Below, in pieces: positions 1 to 8,188 of a stretch of DNA of 42,720 bases. The DNA comes from a virus. Made by a program: the position numbers and the translations under genes. The stretch lies in IMG/VR virus record IMGVR_UViG_3300035168_000068, positions 1 through 42,720 of that record; one strand, given 5' to 3'. Each line of letters begins with the position of its first letter. The stretch's first letter is position 1. The notes beneath the pieces are model-generated. The model did not search any database. It had not been told where the DNA came from and worked only from the letters and a program-made list of their open reading frames with translations.

Positions 1-50
1 TTGTTCTTGGATTTAGTTAAGAAATCCTTTAAAATTACTAATCAAATATT

Positions 51-126
51 GGGATGTTAGCTCAGTTGGTAGAGCAGTGGACTCTTAATCCATGGGTCCA
101 GGGTTCGAATCCCTGACGTCCCACCA
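51..126 (+). tRNA. tRNA-Lys (anticodon CUU)
   Basis: A full cloverleaf can be folded. The 7-bp acceptor stem is GGGATGT with ACGTCCC (one T-G pair), the anticodon stem is GTGGA/TCCAT around the loop CTCTTAA, the T arm is CAGGG TTCGAAT CCCTG, and CCA is encoded at the 3' end. Positions 34-36 read CTT, so it decodes AAG. The 3' half, from the anticodon loop onward, is repeated at the right end of the window. The gene is therefore the integration target, and the phage copy of the 3' half restores a working tRNA. Confidence 0.97.
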
Positions 127-127
127 A
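81..127. repeat. attL core (47-bp direct repeat, left copy)
   Basis: This 47-bp stretch is identical to 42594-42640. It runs from the tRNA anticodon loop to one base past the CCA end. Base 80 is G where the right copy has A, and base 128 is A where the right copy has T, so the identity ends sharply on both sides. Together with the adjacent integrase gene this marks the left prophage boundary. Confidence 0.95.
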
Positions 128-135
128 ATAAAACA

Positions 136-167
136 AAGGCTTAGATGATTTTCACTAAGCCTTTTTT
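136..167. terminator. Rho-independent terminator after the tRNA (phage-supplied)
   Basis: A 9-bp stem, AAGGCTTAG with CTAAGCCTT, is followed by a run of T on the plus strand. It ends the tRNA transcript after integration, because the host's own terminator is displaced to the far side of attR. In the other direction it could also stop integrase transcription, although the T tract there is interrupted. Confidence 0.8.
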
Positions 168-173
168 ATTGCC

Positions 174-197
174 TAGTGGGAAATCTAGTGGGAAATC
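174..197. promoter_or_regulatory. Left arm-type integrase sites (two tandem copies)
   Basis: The 12-mer TAGTGGGAAATC occurs twice in tandem (174-185, 186-197), 47 bp inside the attL core. The 11-mer TAGTGGGAAAT recurs twice in the same orientation beside attR (42489-42499, 42542-42552). Short direct repeats flanking both core sites are what arm-binding domains of lambda- and P2-type integrases recognise. The last copy overlaps the integrase stop codon. Binding is inferred. Confidence 0.7.
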
Positions 198-1314
198 ACT
201 TTTCACCGGCTGCTTTTACGATAATCGGTTTTACATCATAAATGTTCAGCATGGCTGCGCTCCGGTGTCCGCTGGCGTCCTGCTTATTCCCTTGCGTATC
301 CGTCACGCCTTTTCGCTTCAGATCGTGCAAAGTAAAGTGCGTATAATCAAACCCCATCGCTTCCGCTTTTTCTTTGGCCAGCTCGTCAATTCTCTTTTTC
401 GCTGTTTCCAGGCTGCTTGGTTGGATCAGGTCTCCAGTTCGAGCACTGATGAATATCGGTCGTGTCGCCGGTAATGGCTGGCGTCTTTTGGCTAAGATTG
501 CGTCTCGATGCTTAATAGCAGATTGCCATAGCGCTAATAAATGGTCAGACCATTCCACAATATTAGCTCTCGATCCTTTTCGACGAATGATCAATAACCC
601 TTCCTGTTTCGCGTTTTCTTCCGTTAGATCAAGAACCTCGCAAAGGCGCATTCTGCATAAATAAGCTATTTCCATCACGTATGGTAAGTACCAATAGCCT
701 TTCGCGTCTTTAGCGACTTGCAGCAGGAAGTTAAAACATTCATCTTCGGCATAGTGCTGGCGGGGGGCTATAGTCAGCTTTGGGACGCCTTTAGCCGGAT
801 TGAACTTTACTTTCTCATAAACATAGGCCCAACTAAAAAGGCGCTTGATATACGCTAATTCCTTGTTTGCCCTGCTGCGTGATTTTTCGGCACGGAAGTC
901 GCGATATTTACGGACAGTGCCTACAGACCAGTGAATGATTTCAATATCTCCAAACAGGCCGTCGCTGGCTTTAGTGTTGACGATCTGTTTATGACAGTTC
1001 AGATAGTCTTTGCGGGTCAATGGGCTCAAATCACGCCAGTCTATAGATTTCTGCAACTCCAGAGATAATGATCGAAAAGTAATAGGCGCTTGTTTGTCCA
1101 GCTGATTGGCTTCATAGGCCTGCCATATTTCAGCCATGGAAGCAGAGCTTCCGGCAATCTTTTTAGAACGCCATTTGCCGACTGTTATATCCTTGTAGTC
1201 CATCATCCAGCAGCCAGCGCCCGATTTGTTATACCAAATGCCTTTTGGCAGATTGTCGCGCTGGATATTTCCCGGCAGGCTAGTGGTTGATCGGCGTCGT
1301 CCGCGTTGAGTCAT
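196..1314 (-). CDS. int: Prophage integrase, tyrosine recombinase (372 aa)
   Basis: This is a site-specific recombinase that would join attP to the tRNA-Lys attB and, with helpers, excise the prophage. The catalytic domain fills the C-terminal half. Visible active-site residues are Arg223 in the box RMRLCEVLDL, Lys246 in the beta-hairpin, His330 in HDLKRKG, His350-Arg351 and the nucleophile Tyr359 in MLNIYD. The HDLKRKG form of box II marks a phage integrase subclass rather than XerC/D. The N-terminal 80 residues are basic and probably bind the arm sites; residues 80-180 look like the core-binding domain. Its stop overlaps an arm site and it reads toward attL, the usual layout. No strong ribosome-binding site is seen before the ATG. 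Confidence 0.96.
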   Translation of the reverse strand: MTQRGRRRSTTSLPGNIQRDNLPKGIWYNKSGAGCWMMDYKDITVGKWRSKKIAGSSASMAEIWQAYEANQLDKQAPITFRSLSLELQKSIDWRDLSPLTRKDYLNCHKQIVNTKASDGLFGDIEIIHWSVGTVRKYRDFRAEKSRSRANKELAYIKRLFSWAYVYEKVKFNPAKGVPKLTIAPRQHYAEDECFNFLLQVAKDAKGYWYLPYVMEIAYLCRMRLCEVLDLTEENAKQEGLLIIRRKGSRANIVEWSDHLLALWQSAIKHRDAILAKRRQPLPATRPIFISARTGDLIQPSSLETAKKRIDELAKEKAEAMGFDYTHFTLHDLKRKGVTDTQGNKQDASGHRSAAMLNIYDVKPIIVKAAGEK

Positions 1315-1399
1315 GGGTAAATTGATTAGCGTGGGCTAAGGTGGGGATTTATGCAATGTGGATTGGCAATTGAATTTCACATCAAAATAGAGAAGAAAC

Positions 1400-1418
1400 G
1401 CCGTCTTTTAAAGACGGC
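1400..1418 (-). terminator. Palindrome after the adenine methylase gene, possible terminator
   Basis: GCCGTCTT and AAGACGGC form a strong short hairpin 9 bp beyond the methylase stop. Downstream on the minus strand the sequence is T-rich but interrupted (GTTTCTTCTC), so termination may be partial and some transcripts could continue into the integrase gene. Confidence 0.45.
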
Positions 1419-1426
1419 GCCGAATT

Positions 1427-2191
1427 CTAAAAATTAGTGATGATTAGCTCTTTTGTTGCTTTGCCTCGTTTGCTTCCACCAACCGTATAAGTAATATCAA
1501 CACTATCCATCGAAAGACCAGAGAAAACTTGCCGCATCTCTGGGATATCGTTAACCGATACAATCATGCTGCCCTTGATTGACTTGGCCAGCTCAGCCAT
1601 CCTGGCATATTGATCGAATTCAAAATCAACACCATAACCTTCAGTCTTCCAATACGGCGGATCTAAGTAAAACAGAGTGTGCGGCCGGTCATACTTTAAA
1701 ATACAGCTTTCCCACTCTAAATGTTCAATATACACGCGGGATAGCCGCAAATGAGCAGCGGACAATTCCTCTTCGATCCGTAACAAATTAAGCCTGGGTG
1801 CGGATGTCGTAGCCGTTCCGAATGTCTGTCCGGATACTTTCCCCCCAAAGGCCATTTTTTGCAGATAGTAAAACCTTGCCGCCCTTTGAATATCAGTCAA
1901 CGTTTCGACATGAGTCAGCTTTAACCACTTATACATCTGACGGCTGATCAGCGACCACTTGAACTGCCTGACAAACTCCTCCAGATGGTTTTGCACCACG
2001 CGATACAGATTAACTAATTCGCCGTTGATGTCGTTGATTACCTCAACATGAGCCTGATCTTTCATAAAAAACAAAGCCGCACCACCTGCAAACGGCTCAA
2101 CATAACACTGATGCTCGGGAAACATTGGCAAGATACGCTTAGCCAAGCGCCTTTTGCCACCCACCCAAGGAATAATCGGATTTACCATCAT
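1427..2191 (-). CDS. dam: DNA adenine N6-methyltransferase, D12/Dam class (254 aa)
   Basis: The enzyme would transfer a methyl group from S-adenosylmethionine to adenine N6 in DNA, protecting phage DNA from restriction or altering regulation. It shows the D12-class order: an N-terminal PWVGGKRRL segment (residues 8-16), the AdoMet loop EPFAGGAAL (32-40) and the catalytic motif DPPY at 177-180. The length is normal for the family. The start ATG overlaps the stop of the Com-like gene (ATGATG, TGA in the other frame), with AAAGAGG four bases upstream, so the two are translationally coupled. The target sequence cannot be read from the protein. Confidence 0.95.
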   Translation of the reverse strand: MMVNPIIPWVGGKRRLAKRILPMFPEHQCYVEPFAGGAALFFMKDQAHVEVINDINGELVNLYRVVQNHLEEFVRQFKWSLISRQMYKWLKLTHVETLTDIQRAARFYYLQKMAFGGKVSGQTFGTATTSAPRLNLLRIEEELSAAHLRLSRVYIEHLEWESCILKYDRPHTLFYLDPPYWKTEGYGVDFEFDQYARMAELAKSIKGSMIVSVNDIPEMRQVFSGLSMDSVDITYTVGGSKRGKATKELIITNF

Positions 2192-2349
2192 AAAACCTCT
2201 TTATCTTCTGGTGCTCTTGGCACGCTGATTAGAGGCTCTATGGCCTTCAATTGATTCATCACCCCGCATCGCGGGCATTTAATTGACAGTCGAATGAACT
2301 CAGCTTCCGCTAGTTTTCTATTGCAATTTCCACATCGAACTACTTCCAT
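2188..2349 (-). CDS. com: Com-like zinc-ribbon regulator (53 aa)
   Basis: The protein begins MEVVRCGNCNRKLAEAEF and continues to IKCPRCGVMNQL. Two CxxC pairs (Cys6/Cys9 and Cys25/Cys28) form a zinc ribbon like that of Mu Com, the RNA-binding protein that activates translation of the mom DNA-modification gene. Here its partner is the D12 adenine methylase, whose start codon overlaps this stop codon. By analogy it may control translation of the methylase. The fold assignment rests on the cysteine pattern and the flanking residues; the regulatory role is inferred from the gene order. Total length agrees with Com-family proteins. Confidence 0.85.
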   Translation of the reverse strand: MEVVRCGNCNRKLAEAEFIRLSIKCPRCGVMNQLKAIEPLISVPRAPEDKEVL

Positions 2350-2370
2350 TTTATAAAACTCGCGTGATAA

Positions 2371-2512
2371 CCTAAGTCCGCTGTGTGCACAGCACGGTGC
2401 TTAGGCCAAACGCAGGCCAGTTCTGCGAGAGGTGGCCATTAATAGTGTTACAGCACTACTAATGGTCGCACCGTCTTTTTTTCAAAGTTTATGGTGGTGC
2501 GCGATGCGCACC
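2371..2512. other. Structured non-coding spacer with three hairpins
   Basis: Between the PAPS-reductase-like gene and com there is no gene, but there are three inverted repeats. First is CCTAAG at 2371 with CTTAGG ending at 2405. Second is a long imperfect stem at 2431-2472 (GGTGGCCATTA..TAGTG with CACTA..TAATGG..CACC), followed by a T run at 2474-2482 on the plus strand. Third is the perfect palindrome GGTGCGC-GAT-GCGCACC at 2496-2512, which abuts the stop codon of the preceding gene and resembles a REP-type element. The second looks like a plus-strand terminator, yet no plus-strand gene precedes it. Confidence 0.6.
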
Positions 2513-3492
2513 CTACTTGGCTTTGCGAGACTCGCCCCCGTACTCAACACCAATAGCATCCAACACCTTGCCCATGCCCAAGTTGTTGATGCAGTAATTC
2601 AACTGCTTAGGGTGGCTTTTCGCCATACGTTGAAACCGGTTCTGTCCAGCTTCAGATGCACTCCGAACATGCAGAACATGCAACCTGTCCGGTTCTCACC
2701 CATGTCGTAAATCTTGGAGTACGGCAACTTCCTATCACGGATGTAGTCCCAAATATCCTGCTCAGTCCAAAACAACATTGGGGCGCTGCTCGGGTCGCGA
2801 GTGTCAAAAATATTGCACTGGTGCCGTTTCTCTCGCAGTCCGCCTTCGGCGGCCATGATCCCCATATACCGCTTTCGCCCGCTCTCCTTGCTGTAGGTAT
2901 CCAGCGGCTCTTTCTTCAGGATGTCGCAGCAAAGCTCCGTCGCTGAAAAGTTCTGCGCCAACAGTGACCTCCACTTCTCCGGCAGCTTACTGGCCTTTGA
3001 ATAAACCCCGTTCTGCTTAAACCCCGTATCGTAAAGTCGGTAGGTGTTAGCCCATTTCGGATTGTCCTTTTCGTTCTTGAGGATTCGCAGCATTCGAGAG
3101 ACTTTTTTACTAACAACCGGGTAACCTTCGTTCAAAACCACGTCTCTGAAAGTCCGCTTTGGCCGAACAATAATTACATCTCGCTCTGGATTATTCGCCT
3201 TAATCTCATTCACGAACAGCACAATCTCCGGGTACTCAAGGCCGGTATTGCTAAATACCGCCGGCACATCTGGATATAGACTCCAAACTAAATCAAGCAG
3301 AACCATAGAGTCCTTCCCTCCGCTGAATGCCACATAAACTGCACCGTCCCAGTGCTCGTACCAAGAGCGGATACGAGCTTGGCTAATTTGTACCTTGTCT
3401 TCAAGGGATAGACGTTGGCGTAGAATGAGAGCCTTCTTTTGCACCATAGACAGGCTAACATCTACCTCAACATTAGTAATGGATTCGTTCAT
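2513..3492 (-). pseudogene. PAPS reductase/ATP-pyrophosphatase-family protein, frameshifted near the 3' end
   Basis: The family binds ATP through a PP-loop and includes PAPS reductases and DndC-like enzymes; the phage members have no settled role. The PP-loop VAFSGGKDSMVLL lies near residue 55, and a cysteine motif GCMFC lies near the C-terminus. In the first frame the protein stops at 2599 after an atypical tail (297 aa). From about 2650-2656 the -1 frame continues as NRFQRMAKSHPKQLNYC and LGMGKVLDAIGVEY to a TAG at 2513-2515, which is the usual family ending. Restoring one base (CTGAAGC to CTGGAAGC) would give 326 aa. The start has a good AAAGGA site. Either the gene is recently broken or this is a sequencing error. 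Confidence 0.85.
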
Positions 3493-3508
3493 TGTTTTTC
3501 CTTTCTAT

Positions 3509-4000
3509 TCAACCCAGCCTGCAACATGACTCTTCCGGTCTGGATGGAATACCCGCACCAGCCACAGAGCTTGGCGTAGTGACGCAAGCGGTACAAAGAG
3601 TGTGTTCGGCGTTGGCCCAAGCGCATGATTCGCCAGTGCGCTGAATGCACTGTCGGCAGTCATCATCGGTGCATCCGCAGATTTGGCATACACCTGATGG
3701 ATGATAAGGTTTTGCCTGTTCTTTCATCATTTCAGATGAAGCCACCATCAATGCTATGTCATCAATTACCCTTGCGATTCCATAGACCAACCCCTTATGC
3801 CATTTTCTGCTGTGGGAAAAATCGTAAAAATCGTCAGATAACATGAGTAGTCGACAATAAATTTCACGCCGTAATTCGTTTATTTTATTCCCACGATACC
3901 AGCCGTTAGTTGCCCATGCTGTCACTCGGTACGCATACTTAACCTTTCCCGGAAGCTCAACCCAAAACCACACACTAAAAAAAGCTTTAATCAGTTTCAT
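3509..4000 (-). CDS. Phage protein with cysteine-rich motif (163 aa)
   Basis: Function unknown. Residues 1-100 include an aromatic-rich N-terminus (FFSVWFWVELPG) and a helical segment. Residues about 104-140 carry a dense cysteine motif, CQICGCTDDDCRQCIQ followed by GESCAWANAEHTLCTAC, a pattern seen in many small early phage proteins and likely to bind metal. After the last cysteine of this motif the tail is low in recognisable structure, and another frame also stays open there, so the extreme C-terminus could be altered. It lies upstream of the PAPS-reductase-like gene in the early unit. Confidence 0.7.
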   Translation of the reverse strand: MKLIKAFFSVWFWVELPGKVKYAYRVTAWATNGWYRGNKINELRREIYCRLLMLSDDFYDFSHSRKWHKGLVYGIARVIDDIALMVASSEMMKEQAKPYHPSGVCQICGCTDDDCRQCIQRTGESCAWANAEHTLCTACVTTPSSVAGAGIPSRPEESCCRLG

Positions 4001-4022
4001 TTATCACCCCTGCTTCCTGTGG

Positions 4023-4250
4023 TTAAACACCTGTCAACATCCGCAGATGCGCCAGCTCTTCACTATAGACTTTCAAATACCTTGCTATTTTTCCATCCGG
4101 AAACAATCGGCCAATCCCTTTTAGTTCGGCTTCGGCATCGCTAAATTTTTTCGGCAAGTCTTCATGTTCTTTGGGATGGAAAATATACCCTCGGCAACCA
4201 CTCACAATTTCGAATATTTGAATCTTTACATGGCGTTCTGAAATGACCAT
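4023..4250 (-). CDS. Hypothetical small early protein (75 aa)
   Basis: I do not recognise this protein. It is soluble and mixed alpha/beta in composition, with a KEHEDLPKKF segment near residue 26 and a helical C-terminus (YLKVYSEELAHLRML). It ends 22 bp before the cysteine-rich gene and starts 2 bp after the DUF4224-like gene, so it sits tightly in the early unit. Confidence 0.6.
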   Translation of the reverse strand: MVISERHVKIQIFEIVSGCRGYIFHPKEHEDLPKKFSDAEAELKGIGRLFPDGKIARYLKVYSEELAHLRMLTGV

Positions 4251-4252
4251 GC

Positions 4253-4465
4253 TTACCTCCTGAACTCGATTTCTTTGGTTTCAACCTGGGCAGGACTTAG
4301 TCCCATGGCTGCATCAACTGCTGTAATAGTGGTAAACGGCTTGCCGTCCTTGCCATACAGGAAACGCACGTTTTGCCCTCGCAAAATTTTTTCTAATGAC
4401 TCACGAGTTTTACAGCCCGTGCCGGCTTGCAGCTGCTCGTAGCTAAGTAAAGGTGTATCGATCAT
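4253..4465 (-). CDS. DUF4224-like protein (70 aa)
   Basis: The N-terminus LLSYEQLQAGTGCKTRESLEK and then RFLYGKDGKPFTTITAVDAA follow the DUF4224 pattern: a conserved LS-x-EEL-x-x-hTG start and a 'G-P-h-h' strand. Such proteins are common next to early phage genes and are thought to be small DNA-binding or accessory factors; no activity is established. Its start overlaps the stop of the GemA-like gene by four bases, indicating coupled translation. Confidence 0.6.
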   Translation of the reverse strand: MIDTPLLSYEQLQAGTGCKTRESLEKILRGQNVRFLYGKDGKPFTTITAVDAAMGLSPAQVETKEIEFRR

Positions 4466-4686
4466 GGATGCTTATCCTCCCATCCCAGCCGCATCATATC
4501 CCTGATGACTCTGGCCCGGCCCAGCATGGTTAAATCCGCTGATGATTCTTCACCGTTTTGACTATGCTCCTTAATCATTGCCCGGTAAGTTGATTCGTCC
4601 AGGTTCGGTTCTTTTTTGGCTATGTGGATCTTTGCCAGCTGGTTCTGTTTAAAGTTTTTGATACCGGGGTTTTTATTGGTTGTCAT
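4462..4686 (-). CDS. GemA/Mu gp16-like regulatory protein, short form (74 aa)
   Basis: The sequence KNFKQNQLAKIHIAKKEPNL, then DESTYRAMI and SSADLTMLGRARVIRDMMR, matches the N-terminal domain of the Mu gp16/GemA family (DUF1018), typically 'IHIAK..LGLD...YR..L'. Full-length family members are about 140-200 aa, so only the N-terminal domain is present and the protein ends naturally rather than in a broken frame. GemA in Mu modulates host gene expression and DNA relaxation; whether this short form does so is unknown. Confidence 0.65.
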   Translation of the reverse strand: MTTNKNPGIKNFKQNQLAKIHIAKKEPNLDESTYRAMIKEHSQNGEESSADLTMLGRARVIRDMMRLGWEDKHP

Positions 4687-4700
4687 CGATTATTCCCTCA

Positions 4701-5423
4701 CTAAGGCCGGTTCCAGGTTTCGCATTTTGAGCAGGCGTCACCGTAATATTGTTGTTCTGTCATAAATTGTCCGCACCCATTGCATCGATAGGTTTCTTTT
4801 TTGGGCCGTTGCGGTTTAATCAGTACGATGCCGGTACCGGCTAACGCCTCTTTGCGATTGATATATTGCATATCGACAGCTGGCCGCGCTTTCAGGTCAA
4901 TGTAGCTCTTAGTCCAAGGAATATCGGTTTCGCGCTCTTTGTGCTGACGCACGGCTTCGTCCTTGGTGTAGATGCGGGCTTTGCTAAGATCAGATGTGTA
5001 ACCGCCGACTTGAGCCCACCACATAACATCGTTACCACAAAAGCTGCGACTGTCTTGCAGGTAGAAAAAAGGCTCATTGTTTGCTTGTGGATCAGCACTT
5101 GCGTCTCGTAAGTGTTGCCATGATTCATAAGGCGTTGAAAACTCATTATTTGAGTCATCAGCAGTTTCGATGGCACATTGCATACGCGGCAAAAAAGCTT
5201 CCATATCTTCATGGGTAAACCATGATTGATCGTCGTTGAGCGCTTCAACTACTTCGTTATTGATTTCAGCCAATAGCCTTTGGGTTCCGATGCAGTGCTT
5301 TTTTAAATAGCTAATGGTGCCTGCAGCTGTTTCCAATAGATGCTTTGTTGCTGGATTTTGCTCATTTTGCGCGGCATCTAAATATCGCTGAGCTGAGTCT
5401 CGTTCTGGGTGATAAGTTTTCAT
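4701..5423 (-). CDS. Hypothetical early protein with C-terminal zinc ribbon (240 aa)
   Basis: Not recognised as a whole. Residues 1-75 are helical and polar. The C-terminal 30 residues form a clear zinc ribbon, YRCNGCGQFMTEQQYYGDAC then SKCETW, with two CxxC pairs. It ends 15 bp before the GemA-like gene and begins 15 bp after the primase-helicase stop, so it belongs to the replication unit and may act on nucleic acid. That role is inferred from the ribbon and location only. Confidence 0.65.
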   Translation of the reverse strand: MKTYHPERDSAQRYLDAAQNEQNPATKHLLETAAGTISYLKKHCIGTQRLLAEINNEVVEALNDDQSWFTHEDMEAFLPRMQCAIETADDSNNEFSTPYESWQHLRDASADPQANNEPFFYLQDSRSFCGNDVMWWAQVGGYTSDLSKARIYTKDEAVRQHKERETDIPWTKSYIDLKARPAVDMQYINRKEALAGTGIVLIKPQRPKKETYRCNGCGQFMTEQQYYGDACSKCETWNRP

Positions 5424-5437
5424 TTGTTATAACCTTA

Positions 5438-8188
5438 TTAATTATCATCATGTCTAGAATGATCCGGAGACGCGTACAGCCCAAACGTCTCCAGCCTGTT
5501 GGTACTCAACGCATCCAGATGCGCCATGCGTTTGGATGCAATCACGCGCTCGATGCCGCTTTTAACAATCACCCCGGACGCGCTCAGCTGCTTGTTTAAC
5601 GCCTGCGGCGATTTAATCGGCAGCGCATTCCAGCGTTCGCGCAAGGCCGGTGTGTGGGCAATATGGTCAATGATGTGGCCGGGCCTGATTAGCAGGCACA
5701 GCTCGCCAATGCCGTCGATGTCCATCACTTCATACTTGTACGGATGATTAAAGCGCCCGGCATCGATCTCGCTGAGCGCCATTTCAATAATCCATACCCA
5801 CGGTTCGCGGTCGGCGTCGGTTTCGGCGATATGCGCATTCATTTCCGCGATCAGATCATCAACAAAACCGCCCTGGCGTGGATCGATGCCGGAAAAGTCG
5901 CACAATAGCTTCCAAGCCGTCAGCACTGCCGAGTAGTTGTCCACCATCCGCCGCGCTCCGTCGTCGTCAGACGGCGCTCGGCAATTGTCAAAGCAATAGG
6001 CTCTGGCTTTATCCATGCTGTCGTGGATCGCGGTCTTGTCTTGCTTGACCAAGTAGCCCAGCCATTGCTTAACCGGAAACTCCGGCAAACCCGGCGGCAG
6101 CATTGCGCCTTTTTTACCGGACAGATCGGTTCTGATGATCTTGCCGATCAGCGACCGCACCGGCACATCTTCCCCGGCCAGCAGCACCGGAGCCGACAGC
6201 ACAAACTCAGTCATATCGGAGCCCCGACGAGTCACGGTGTATTGATAAGACTCTTGGAGCATGGCCACCGCCTTATCGATCACATCTTGCCGGCGGGCTG
6301 ATATTTCTTCCCAGCCGACCGGGTGCGAGGTATGAGAAACGCTGGTCAACAGCCGGAACTCGGTTTGCAGCGATTGCCCGGAAAACATGGTAAAGCTGAT
6401 GGTCTGCTCCATTTGCTTAATCAGCGTCGATTTACCGGCCCCCTTGTTCGCCTGCATCATCATGTGTGGCCAGAAGCCGATGATGGTTTTCAAATGCCCG
6501 CCTAAGCCCCATACCAATGGGATAACTGCCGCATTGCGCCGAAACGTGCCTTGATAGGCGTAGATCACCGTTGCCGCTTGATCTATCGACCCGCTGGGAA
6601 ACAGCAGGTTGTGATACGGGCATTGTTTATGCGGGTCGGTAAAAAAAGTATCCGGTCCCTCGTTAACCACCAAAGCACCCTGACGCCAGCACAGGCCGAC
6701 AAAGTTGGACGCGGTGCGTTGGCCCAGCGCGGCGCTACGCTCCAGGATGTTAATCAGCCGCAGGAACGCCGGTTTTTTAAAAATCGGCCCAATCCGGCCC
6801 CACATGTCCGCGTTATGCAGCCGGTCATCCTGAATCACCTTGCGTAACAGCTGGTTGCCGTGGCGTGGCGTTTGTACGGATAGCGCCATCAGCATTTCGG
6901 GGTTATTGTCAGGTTTGCCGGTCATGGTAGATTTAGCGCTGGCAATGTTCACTCGGGTCAAGGCAGCAATACGAAAGCCGCACAGATCTTCCTTTTTTTC
7001 GACTTTCTTCCGTGCGCCGGTCTCTTCGTCTTCCTCCATCGTCAGACTGACAACCTGGGTAAAGTCCTCTCGAATCCGGTACTTCCAATAAGTCGCAAAG
7101 TCATGTTCAGGTAGCCATAAACGCTTCCTGCCCAGTTCTTTTTCGCCTGAAAGCCCCGGAATAGCCCAGTTTTCTAACTTCCGGAGACGCCGCTTTAGCT
7201 CCTCGATATTGCCTTCAGGCTTGGTTTTCAGGATGTCGTTAACATCGCTCCAGGAATGGTTTACCCAGTCGCTCTGGTCCTGAAAAATAGCGGTGATGCG
7301 CTTATCAACCAGCAATTCATACAATCGCCAAGCCGCTTCTTGCCCAGCACGTTTGCCGAATTTATCTGGCTCGTCGTTATCCATGCAGATAATCACGCGC
7401 TTGCCGATTAAAAACGCCCAGTCGATAGCGTCAACATTAATCCCGCGCACCGCTACCGCCGTAGTTTTATGCAGATTACAGCTGGCGATGCTCATCACGT
7501 TGATAGGCGATTCGACCACGTACACGGTTTCACTCGCTTTGAGTTCGGCCAAGTCCATAACCCAGACATGACCAAGCTTCTCGCCCTGACACTGGGTTTT
7601 AACGCCGCCATTCAGCGTAGCATCGATAAAGCGCAGATCCACTGCCACAATGTTTCCTGGATTCATTGTGCGCACGATAAACGCCGCTGCCGGTCCGCCG
7701 TGGCCGATCTCGCCGGGGTTGTGCTTGTCGGACGTATAGCTATTAAAGCCGACCGATTTACATTTAATAGCCCGATCAATCACCGCACCGCTAATGCCCC
7801 TGCCGCTTAAATACTCCTTTACCTGGGCAGACTGCTTGATGCACTTATCGGCGATAAATTCAGCTAAAGACTGTTTTTCCTTTGGTGCATCAGGTTTGTT
7901 GTATTGAGGCTTAGCAATGTTGTACTCCTCGTGCAGCCAGTCGATAGCCGCTGCCACATCAAGATCTTTGACATACATCACCAAATCAATGCAGGTGCCG
8001 CCGACTTTATCGCCGCCGCTCCAGTCCTTCCAGCGCTGCTCGCCGTTGCGGTGATAAACCGACAGGCTGGGGGTTTTGTCGTTATGATGCGGGCTTTTGT
8101 AATTACCATTGCCGCCTGGACGCTTTAACCCCAACCGGCCTGCAAGATCGTGCAGGTCGATACGCTCTTTTAAGATGTCTATAGTCAT
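5438..8188 (-). CDS. Phage primase-helicase (916 aa)
   Basis: This is the main replication protein, expected to prime and unwind phage DNA. Residues 10-92 resemble the CHC2-type primase zinc-binding domain (YKSPHHNDKTPSLSVY), but the cysteines are missing or replaced by histidines. A Toprim domain follows, with Glu226 in VVESP and the acidic pair in CMDNDEPD (270-274). A Walker A motif, NKGAGKST, is at about 581-588, placing an ATPase/helicase domain in the C-terminal half. The stop codon of the upstream DUF3310 gene overlaps the start (ATGA). The size and domain order agree with single-protein replication modules of phages and P4-type satellites. Confidence 0.92.
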   Translation of the reverse strand: MTIDILKERIDLHDLAGRLGLKRPGGNGNYKSPHHNDKTPSLSVYHRNGEQRWKDWSGGDKVGGTCIDLVMYVKDLDVAAAIDWLHEEYNIAKPQYNKPDAPKEKQSLAEFIADKCIKQSAQVKEYLSGRGISGAVIDRAIKCKSVGFNSYTSDKHNPGEIGHGGPAAAFIVRTMNPGNIVAVDLRFIDATLNGGVKTQCQGEKLGHVWVMDLAELKASETVYVVESPINVMSIASCNLHKTTAVAVRGINVDAIDWAFLIGKRVIICMDNDEPDKFGKRAGQEAAWRLYELLVDKRITAIFQDQSDWVNHSWSDVNDILKTKPEGNIEELKRRLRKLENWAIPGLSGEKELGRKRLWLPEHDFATYWKYRIREDFTQVVSLTMEEDEETGARKKVEKKEDLCGFRIAALTRVNIASAKSTMTGKPDNNPEMLMALSVQTPRHGNQLLRKVIQDDRLHNADMWGRIGPIFKKPAFLRLINILERSAALGQRTASNFVGLCWRQGALVVNEGPDTFFTDPHKQCPYHNLLFPSGSIDQAATVIYAYQGTFRRNAAVIPLVWGLGGHLKTIIGFWPHMMMQANKGAGKSTLIKQMEQTISFTMFSGQSLQTEFRLLTSVSHTSHPVGWEEISARRQDVIDKAVAMLQESYQYTVTRRGSDMTEFVLSAPVLLAGEDVPVRSLIGKIIRTDLSGKKGAMLPPGLPEFPVKQWLGYLVKQDKTAIHDSMDKARAYCFDNCRAPSDDDGARRMVDNYSAVLTAWKLLCDFSGIDPRQGGFVDDLIAEMNAHIAETDADREPWVWIIEMALSEIDAGRFNHPYKYEVMDIDGIGELCLLIRPGHIIDHIAHTPALRERWNALPIKSPQALNKQLSASGVIVKSGIERVIASKRMAHLDALSTNRLETFGLYASPDHSRHDDN

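Noticed and set aside
3505-3693. Alternative 62-aa frame overlapping the cysteine-rich gene
   Set aside because: It lies inside the better-supported 163-aa frame, which carries the conserved cysteine motif.
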